13,478 nucleotides of DNA from Paracoccaceae bacterium (lineage in GTDB: Bacteria > Pseudomonadota > Alphaproteobacteria > Rhodobacterales > Rhodobacteraceae), in assembly GCA_013214715.1 (NCBI GenBank), contig JABSSB010000036.1, positions 11,298 to 24,775 on the forward strand, written 5' to 3'. This document shows, one piece after another, positions 1 to 6,800 of this stretch. Position 1 is the first letter of the stretch, and every line of letters starts with the position of its first letter. Position numbers and translations under genes: made by a program. A model generated the notes under the pieces. The model worked only from the letters and a program-made list of their open reading frames with translations. It made no database searches and was not told the DNA's origin.

Positions 1-476
1 GCCGGACGCCAATCATTGGCGCGGTTGGGCCAGGGATAGGCCCCTGGCTTGATAGTCAGAAAGGCGAACCGCCCGTCATCCCGCGTCAGCGTTCGACCAC
101 AGCCACCAAATGCCGGATCAAGCTGCGCGAGATAGCCATCCTTCACATGACGATAACGACCGCCCGCATTGGCCTGCCATATCTCGATCAGAGTTTGGGG
201 AACCGGCCGCCCGGTTTCGTCAAGCACGCGACCATGCACGAGGATGCGCTCTCCAATTGCAACCGATTTCCCGGCGGAAAAATTTCGCGTCAAATCGTGA
301 TCAAGCGGACCAATCAGATCATGACCAAAGCGCGGCCCGGTGTCTTCGCTGGCTGTACTTTCCATCGACAAGAGCGGCAGCGTCGGCCCACGCGTAACGG
401 ACGTATTGTAGTCAGGACATCGCGTTACCGGATGCATGTTGCGTCGGCGGGGCATGAGGGGGGGCATGTCGGTCAT
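1..476 (-). CDS. pcaH: Protocatechuate 3,4-dioxygenase beta subunit, N-terminal 158 residues (runs off left edge)
   Basis: PcaH with PcaG forms the non-haem Fe(III) intradiol dioxygenase that opens protocatechuate to 3-carboxy-cis,cis-muconate in the cytoplasmic beta-ketoadipate pathway. The fragment shows the family's N-terminal pattern (HPVTRCPDYNTSVTRGPTLP near residues 15-34), then GPLDHDLTRNF, HGRVLDETGRPVP, WQANAGGRYRH, FGGCGRTLT and the IKPGAYPW segment. Tyr108 and Tyr147 fall exactly where the two tyrosine iron ligands of Pseudomonas putida PcaH lie (Tyr408 and Tyr447 in enzyme numbering). The reading stops at NDWRP, just before the expected HIH motif with the two histidine ligands, which must lie outside the window. 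The start at 476 was chosen because AAAGGAGG lies 4 nt upstream and the residue numbering then matches the family. An in-frame ATG 27 nt upstream and another 9 nt downstream are less likely. The upstream neighbour is not pcaC, the usual partner in roseobacter pca clusters. Confidence 0.9.
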   Translation of the reverse strand, partial: MTDMPPLMPRRRNMHPVTRCPDYNTSVTRGPTLPLLSMESTASEDTGPRFGHDLIGPLDHDLTRNFSAGKSVAIGERILVHGRVLDETGRPVPQTLIEIWQANAGGRYRHVKDGYLAQLDPAFGGCGRTLTRDDGRFAFLTIKPGAYPWPNRANDWRP

Positions 477-480
477 CTGG

Positions 481-488
481 CCTCCTTT
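481..488 (-). promoter_or_regulatory. Strong Shine-Dalgarno of pcaH
   Basis: AAAGGAGG on the minus strand ends 4 nt before the ATG at 476. It is a near-perfect match to the 16S rRNA tail and decides between three closely spaced in-frame ATGs. It also suggests pcaH is translated independently of the gene upstream. The 58-bp gap before it (477-534) has no hairpin followed by a T-tract. Confidence 0.7.
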
Positions 489-534
489 TGTCAGAGGCAG
501 CATCCGGCAGGTCTGCCCTGCACGCAAGCCCCCC

Positions 535-1644
535 TTACTGACCCCAGTCCGACACGTTGCGATTATCATTGTCGGGTATGGGCGGGACCATGCCAAAGAC
601 CTTATACGACAGCACCCGCGCGTGGCGGGCAATCTCGGAATGCGCGCGCATGTAGTTGAGCGAGTTGTAATCAAAGATCGAATGCGCCGGCAAAACGCCC
701 AGCGTTTTCGGCATGTTGTTGACCGAAAACGTGGTCAGCGTGCTCTCGCGCCAATCCAATACCTTGTCGATGGTCATGATACCCAGATCGCGCCATGGAT
801 ACAGATCTTCATCCCAGACGACCATGTTGTTGAAAACTTCGGGATCCTCTTCTTCCGAGGCCGGATGGGTCTGGATCTGCATCCGATACCGCGCGCCCTG
901 ACGTTTGACGCGATCTTCATATTCGTATTTCAGGTAATTCCGCCCGCGCGTTTCATGCGGCAAGATACGCTGATTGCACTGATCCCATTCGCTCGGGTCG
1001 GTTTCCTTGCCGATCTCCACCTCACTATCCGCAGGGATCACCCGGTATTTCGCATAGCGTTTCAAACCGTCCTTGCCGACAAAGAGGAATGGCGTTTTGC
1101 AGTAGTAATGCAGATTGTGGAAGGACGAGGCATGACGACGGCCCGCCGTCATCGACCCTTTCAATCCGTCCGGGTAGCGGCGGTTATACTCGCGATATTC
1201 AACGCCGTATTTCTCCCCCCGCATCGAGGCAAATTTTAAAAAACTCGCCGCCGACCAGAACAGGCTTGTCACGCCGGTGTTCATTTCGATGTCAAAGGGG
1301 CTTTTGAACTGCTGATCTGACAGTTTGATCGACAGGCTGCGGATGCAGTTCATCGCGTCATCCAGAAACGTGGCCGAGGCATGGCGGATACGCACCGGGA
1401 ATTCCTTGCCCGGCTCAAAAAACTCATGCGCCGGGAATTCGGGGTGATCGACAATGCGCAGCTTGCCGGTTGCGCCAATGCCGTTGTTATGGCTCATCCG
1501 TTGCTGTTTGGGGAAACACAGAAACAGCGCCAACATCAGCCCAAACAAGCGGGAATAAAGGATCAGGACCAGCTTGTCGCCAAGGCGGCGCAACCAATAG
1601 ACCATCAGGCGCGGTGGGGCGGTCGGGGCTTCGGTGGCCGTCAT
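535..1644 (-). CDS. Catalase-related haem protein, allene oxide synthase-like (fatty-acid hydroperoxide metabolism)
   Basis: This 369-residue protein has a minimal catalase-type haem fold and aligns better with catalase-related allene oxide synthases (cAOS) than with true catalases. Ser51-His52 (RMSHNNG) matches the distal His, catalase motif RVVHARG; a hydroxyl residue precedes the His as in coral cAOS (Thr66-His67), where catalases have Val. Asn122 (DIEMNTG) is the distal Asn, 70 residues after the His, the same spacing as cAOS His67-Asn137. Arg343-x3-Tyr347 (RVLSY) near the C-terminus fits the proximal haem-tyrosinate motif. RMQIQTHPASEEEDPE followed by DEDLYPWRDLG is also cAOS-like. Residues 25-44 are strongly hydrophobic, so membrane attachment is possible. 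The ATG overlaps the lipoxygenase stop (ATGA), with GAGG 8 nt upstream. Known relatives convert lipoxygenase hydroperoxides to allene oxides or related products; this one's product is unknown. Confidence 0.82.
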   Translation of the reverse strand: MTATEAPTAPPRLMVYWLRRLGDKLVLILYSRLFGLMLALFLCFPKQQRMSHNNGIGATGKLRIVDHPEFPAHEFFEPGKEFPVRIRHASATFLDDAMNCIRSLSIKLSDQQFKSPFDIEMNTGVTSLFWSAASFLKFASMRGEKYGVEYREYNRRYPDGLKGSMTAGRRHASSFHNLHYYCKTPFLFVGKDGLKRYAKYRVIPADSEVEIGKETDPSEWDQCNQRILPHETRGRNYLKYEYEDRVKRQGARYRMQIQTHPASEEEDPEVFNNMVVWDEDLYPWRDLGIMTIDKVLDWRESTLTTFSVNNMPKTLGVLPAHSIFDYNSLNYMRAHSEIARHARVLSYKVFGMVPPIPDNDNRNVSDWGQ

Positions 1645-3848
1645 ATATTCGTCCTCGATTCAATCGCATCCACATCCACGCCCAGCGCGGCAAAAGCATC
1701 TCGCCGCTCTTCTAGAAGGCGGGCGAAATGCGGGTTCACATCGTTTTCTTCATTACGCGTGATGAACCCGTATTCCGTGCGCGACAGCAGATTGGTGAAC
1801 CACAGCATCTGGGTTGAGCGCACAAGGTCGGGCGCGATGTCATAATCATCCTCGGGCGCCATAATGCCGGACGGTTTGTCGCCAAAGCGCAAACCGCCAC
1901 AGGCATAGAGAATCTCGCCCAGATCATCATATTGATGTTCGTTGATCCACGTGTGCAGATAGGTCGCCACCATAATTGCATAGCGGCACGCATCCTTGAG
2001 GTTCTGCCAATCATCCGGCCCGGCCTCGGCCCAGCTTTCGGCTGATGTGATGCGCGAGATCGCGCGGGTCGTGCCATCCATTTCGGCACGGGCAAGGGTC
2101 GGGTCAAAGCAATATTGCTGGCAATAATAGTCGAACCGCGTTTTGGCCAGAGCGGCCCAATCATCGCCATCGGGCGGCGTGTCGCCGGGGCCGGTAAAGG
2201 CCACCGGAACGGAATGGTTCACCAGATCCTCCGAGAAGGTGTAAATCTCGAACCAGTGTTCCTTGATCTGCTCTTCGCGATTGGCAAAGAATTCATCTAC
2301 ATATTGCCCGACCACATCCCAGAACATGACCTCGGCCTGGGCGCAGGTATGGGCTTCGCTTATGGGGGCCATCGGCTCCCATCCTTTCCAATCCTGCATC
2401 CCCATGATGTCGCGGCAGCGCTGTTCCAGACCTTCCTGGGTCAGCGCAGAGGCGGACTGGATATAGCCTCCGATCAGAGTGTTATCGGCGGCATGGTTGA
2501 TCAGCGACACCTCTTTGAGATGCGGCATCAGCAGGGCGGCCACCGGATTGAGTTTCAGGTTGCGATAACACGCCACGGCGAATTGTTCGGCGTTCAAATG
2601 GGTGCCGGAAAAATGTTCTTCGACTTCGGTGTTGAACGCCCCTGTGACCCGCGCCACGCGTTTGGCGTATGTCCAGTTGGGCTCATCTTCCGGGGTGTAG
2701 ATGCGGGTTTGATGCGGGTCGTCGTCAAATCGGGAAAGCTTGCCGGTCAGTTGAATTTCTTCAGGTTTCGGCAGGCCGTTTTCGCGCAGGGTGAAGCGGA
2801 TCGCAACGTCAGGCAGCGCGTAAATTTCATTGCAATCATACCAGCATGTCCCAAAATAGCGGATCCACCAATTGCCGGGACGATCCGGGTCGGGCTGGAA
2901 ACAGCCGCGATTCATCCCGTTCATCATCCGCTCTCCAAACCAGTCATCGCCGCGCGTGTAGCCGGGCAAGTATTTTTCGATGCAGGTGGTCAGGTTTTCG
3001 GGGTAATCGGCTTGAATTTCCGGGATGCTCAGCGTGCCGGGCGCCAGATCGATCTGTTCGAGATGCTTGAGCTTGGTCAACTCAATCGGGATGACCTGCG
3101 CCATCAGCGCATCAACCCGGCCTTTGCTGTAATGCTCCGGTTCATCCCCATTTTCATTGACCATAGCCCGCGGGGTCATGGCATCTTCACGATACCGCCA
3201 GAAATCCAGCCGCAGCGTGCGCAGGTTATACTCCATCCCGATCAGGTCCGATTTCTTGACCTTTTGACGGCGCCAAATGTCGAAATGCATATTGGGCTGA
3301 TCTTCGTGGAAATAGACGCGCGTTGTGGTGTGGATTTCGAAATAGATCCGGCGCAGCGCGATGCGACGGGCTTGGCGCACGTCAAAAGGCAGTCGGAAAT
3401 AGCCATCCTTGTCGGATCGTCCAACGCTCAACCTGCGCCAGTTGCCCAGCCATGTTCGGCCCCACATTTCCAGATGCAGATGATGGATCGGCGCGCCATC
3501 GCCGCGATTGCCTGCAAACACCGTGCGCCCGACCAGATGGCTGTCGACCCGGTCGCACCAGATGTCAGGGTGGCGCGGCCAAAGCGAGGCGGAGAACCTG
3601 TCCCAGGCATCGCGCAGATGTTCGTATTGCAGGTAGAGCCATTCGATCATTATGGTCAAAGGGCTCGCGATGATCTTGGATCGGCCCACCTCAAGGTGGT
3701 TGATGCCCTTCATCCTCGGTTTGAAAAAGCTTCCGCCGTATTCGTATTCTATCCGGGTTTCGCGTTTGGCACGGTCGATGATTTCGCGCACATGCTCGGG
3801 ATCTTCCGGCGTGGTCACCGGATCAATGTTCAGCGAGTCCAGGCTCAT
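1641..3848 (-). CDS. Lipoxygenase (non-haem iron fatty-acid dioxygenase)
   Basis: Lipoxygenases add O2 to polyunsaturated fatty acids to give hydroperoxides. This 735-residue protein keeps all five usual iron ligands: His412 and His417 (EHFSGTHL, H-x4-H), His632 and Asn636 (HTWIN, H-x3-N) and a C-terminal Ile735. The second helix reads CYRNLKLNPVAALLMPHLKE then SLIN, matching the family's YRQL...HP...LL.PH....IN pattern. The residue aligned with the Coffa-Brash position is Ala454 (INHAAD), which by that rule favours an S-hydroperoxide. Residues ~100-215 look like a beta-sandwich domain (HLHLEMWGRTWLGNW, then SDKDGYFRLPFD) rather than a recognisable PLAT domain. No signal peptide is visible. 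Length is close to other bacterial lipoxygenases of about 650-700 residues. The start lies inside the end of the kinase-cyclase gene (26-nt overlap), with GGAGGG 9 nt upstream. The 3' end overlaps the catalase-related gene. Substrate and positional specificity cannot be read from sequence. Confidence 0.88.
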   Translation of the reverse strand: MSLDSLNIDPVTTPEDPEHVREIIDRAKRETRIEYEYGGSFFKPRMKGINHLEVGRSKIIASPLTIMIEWLYLQYEHLRDAWDRFSASLWPRHPDIWCDRVDSHLVGRTVFAGNRGDGAPIHHLHLEMWGRTWLGNWRRLSVGRSDKDGYFRLPFDVRQARRIALRRIYFEIHTTTRVYFHEDQPNMHFDIWRRQKVKKSDLIGMEYNLRTLRLDFWRYREDAMTPRAMVNENGDEPEHYSKGRVDALMAQVIPIELTKLKHLEQIDLAPGTLSIPEIQADYPENLTTCIEKYLPGYTRGDDWFGERMMNGMNRGCFQPDPDRPGNWWIRYFGTCWYDCNEIYALPDVAIRFTLRENGLPKPEEIQLTGKLSRFDDDPHQTRIYTPEDEPNWTYAKRVARVTGAFNTEVEEHFSGTHLNAEQFAVACYRNLKLNPVAALLMPHLKEVSLINHAADNTLIGGYIQSASALTQEGLEQRCRDIMGMQDWKGWEPMAPISEAHTCAQAEVMFWDVVGQYVDEFFANREEQIKEHWFEIYTFSEDLVNHSVPVAFTGPGDTPPDGDDWAALAKTRFDYYCQQYCFDPTLARAEMDGTTRAISRITSAESWAEAGPDDWQNLKDACRYAIMVATYLHTWINEHQYDDLGEILYACGGLRFGDKPSGIMAPEDDYDIAPDLVRSTQMLWFTNLLSRTEYGFITRNEENDVNPHFARLLEERRDAFAALGVDVDAIESRTNI

Positions 3849-6800
3849 CGGTTGTTTCCCTCCGCTTTCTGCGTTCAGGGTGGTCCGCGAAATACATCGG
3901 CACCCGACCTTTACCTTTCGCCTCCAACTCGCCGCGATAGCGAAAGGAGAACGTATCTTTTACCAGTTCGTAGGTCGTTTGAGAGATATTGACTTCACCC
4001 ACCTCACCCGAGCTTTCCATCCGGGCCGCTGTATTTACCGTATCGCCCCAAATATCGTATTGGAACTTCTTAACTCCAACGATTCCTGCGACAACGGGTC
4101 CCGTATGCACCCCAATTCGGATGCCCATCGCGTTGGGATGCCCGTTTTCGCGGCGCTTTCGCATGAAATCGCGCATTTCCAAAGCAGCCCGCAAAACATT
4201 TTCCGCATGGGTCGAATTGGGAATCGGCAGCCCGCCGGCGGCCATGAAGGCATCACCTACGGTCTTGATCTTCTCTACCCGGTGCTTTTCCGCGATCAGA
4301 TCGAAAGCTTTGAAACAGGCGTCGATTTCCGCGACAAGCTCCGCTGGCGTCAGGGTGGATGACAATTCGGTAAAGCCCGCGAAATCGGTCATCAACACGG
4401 TTACGCGGTCGAAATGGCGGGCGTCGGCATGACCCTTTTGCTTCAACTCCTTCGCGGTTTCGGCCGGCAGGATGTTGAGCAGCAGATCATCGCTTTTCTG
4501 CTTTTCCTGCTCCAGTTCCGCGGTGCGTTCGGCGACCTTTTGCTCCAGCTGATCATAAAGCATCGCATTGTCGATCGAGACCGCGATCTGCCCCGACAGA
4601 AGCGTCAGCAAATCAACCCGGTCCCGGGTAAAGGCGCCGATGGTGAGGTTGTTTTCCAGATAAAGAACGCCAACGCCTTTGCGCTGATTGACGATGGGCA
4701 CGCAGAGGATGGATTTGGGCATCTGGTCTTCCAGATAGGCCTGCCCTTTCACGCGGCTGTCAGTGGCGGCATCGGCAATAACCACAGGCTCTCCGGTGCG
4801 GTGGACGAATTTCACCAGCGGAACAGACAGCCCACCATGCTCTTCGAATGGAACCGCCTGCATCACGTCGAGCTGTTCGCCGCCGCGTTCGCCATGCGCC
4901 TGCACCATCAGCCCGCCCGGACTATCCAGCAGCAGCAACCCTCTCTGCGCCCCGGCATTTTCCAACACGATCTGCATCAGAACAGACAACAGATTGGCGG
5001 GGACCACCTCACTCGAAATCGTGGTGGAGGCTTTGAGGACCGTGGTGATATCCAACAGCGATCCGTCGATCATCGACGTGGTCGTCGTGCCACCCACCGC
5101 CTGCGGAGCGGGTTGGTCGGCATTGGTTAGATATTTCGGGTAGAGCTCGGCCAGATCGCGCTGTTTCGCGCGCGCGCCCCATTCGCGATAAGCGTTATAG
5201 GCAGCCTTCAGATGAAACTCAGCCAGAACGAACCGGTCGTGCTCGACATAGAAGCGGCCCGCCAATTCATAGGCCAGCGCCTGTTCATGGATGTAATCGT
5301 GCTCCGACGCGCCCGCGATGGCCCTGTCATAGAATGTGCGCGCAACGTTGTCCTTGGCATTGATCCGCGCCAGTTCCGCAGCACAGAGATCGTATTTGTG
5401 GCGGTAATTCTCGGGCGCGAACCGCGACCAGCGTTTCAGCTTTGCGATATTGACGCGTGCGCGCAGCAACAGCCGCTGTCGCGAAAGGCCGCTTTTACGC
5501 TCGGCCAGGGCAATGGCGGTCAGCGCCTCATAGAAATGGTGGTTCGGGATCTCGAATTTGGACAGAATCGCGTCCAACAATCCGCGCCCCTCTACGGCAT
5601 GCTCCCATGCCTCGTCATAGCGGCGGAAGTAATAGCAGAGCATCAATTTGTTGAAATGGATGAAATATGTGCCGGTCTTGTCACTCCGCTCCCGATTCTG
5701 GACGAGCATTGCGTCTTCGTCATAGGCGTCGCCGGTCAGTTTGACCGGGTCCGGGGAGCGTCCGATCAGATTCAGCATCGCCTGCCGGAACACCTGATTG
5801 TAGTTGTAATTCGTCTCCTGCCGGAACTGTTGATACAACTCGCTATAGGCGCGGGTTTCTTCGGCCACGCGTTCCAGCGGGCGGCCGCATAGATAGGCCT
5901 GAATGCAGTAGATATTCGTGTTCACACAGGCAAATTCGATCAGCCCGGTTTCCATCCCGATCTGGAAAGATTGCTGCAGCGGACGCAGCGTGTTGCGGAT
6001 ATGTTCATTCCAATGGAAGATCAGCGCATAAGGCGTGACATAGATCTGCGCTTTCCATTCCTTTGCGTTCAGCTTGTCCAGCAGATCCAGCGCCAGCTGA
6101 CCATAGCGATAGCCTTCGCGCATCGCCCCCAGCACGCCACATAGCAGCACCCCGTATGAGCCATAAGCAAAGCAGGACACTGGGTGATTGCCGTATTTCA
6201 GCGACAGCCGCACCATCCGGAACACGATCAGCGGCACAAGGTTCGGCATCCCCCAATAAACGGAAGAGGTGATGTCGGCGATGATCCGCATGGCCGCGCT
6301 TTTTTCCGGATCAGTCATCAGCGGAAGCGCCATCAGGTCTTCATTGCTGCGCCCGCGCAATGCAAAATGCGTCAGGGCCAGATCGCGGAAAACATGCACG
6401 GCATTGGGGTTGCGGGGGAATTTTTCACCCAACGCATCCAGCAGCTCGAGCCCTGTATTGATCGCGTCCAGAAATCGGTTTTCAGCTTTGTAAGCAAGGA
6501 TACGGATTTCATAGGGTTTGACCGTTTCCAGCGTGCTATTGGCCCGGTCCAGTATCTCGCGGAACCAGACATCCATCAGGTCGAACTTACCGCTGAGATA
6601 CGCGGCTTCTGTCGCTTCGGTATAAAGCGCCAGCGCAAGATCATAATGTGACGCCCAAGGGTCGGGCTGATGGCCCAAAAGCTCGATCCCGCAATCGAGG
6701 TAGTCCAAGGCGGTATTGAACGCCGAATTCAGTTTTGACCGTTTGCCCGCGTCGAGGTTCAATTCCGCCAAGGCAATGATCTCGGCGTCATCTGCCAGCA

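Noticed and set aside
1378..1386. Arg87-His88 (VRIRHAS) as the distal haem His of the catalase-related protein
   Set aside because: It aligns with the catalase VRFSTVAG segment, and its distance to Asn122 is far too short; His52 gives the correct 70-residue spacing.
535..1644. Plain catalase annotation
   Set aside because: Length, the Ser-His pair, the cAOS-like C-terminal segments and the lipoxygenase partner all point to a catalase-related hydroperoxide enzyme.
1932..1940. His638 and Asp642 as third and fourth lipoxygenase ligands (an unusual Asp)
   Set aside because: HTWIN six residues earlier gives His632-x3-Asn636, the normal H-x3-N spacing, so no anomaly is needed.
2115..3992. 625-codon open frame on the plus strand
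   Set aside because: Antisense to the lipoxygenase gene, which has a complete set of iron ligands; the plus-strand product has no recognisable motif.
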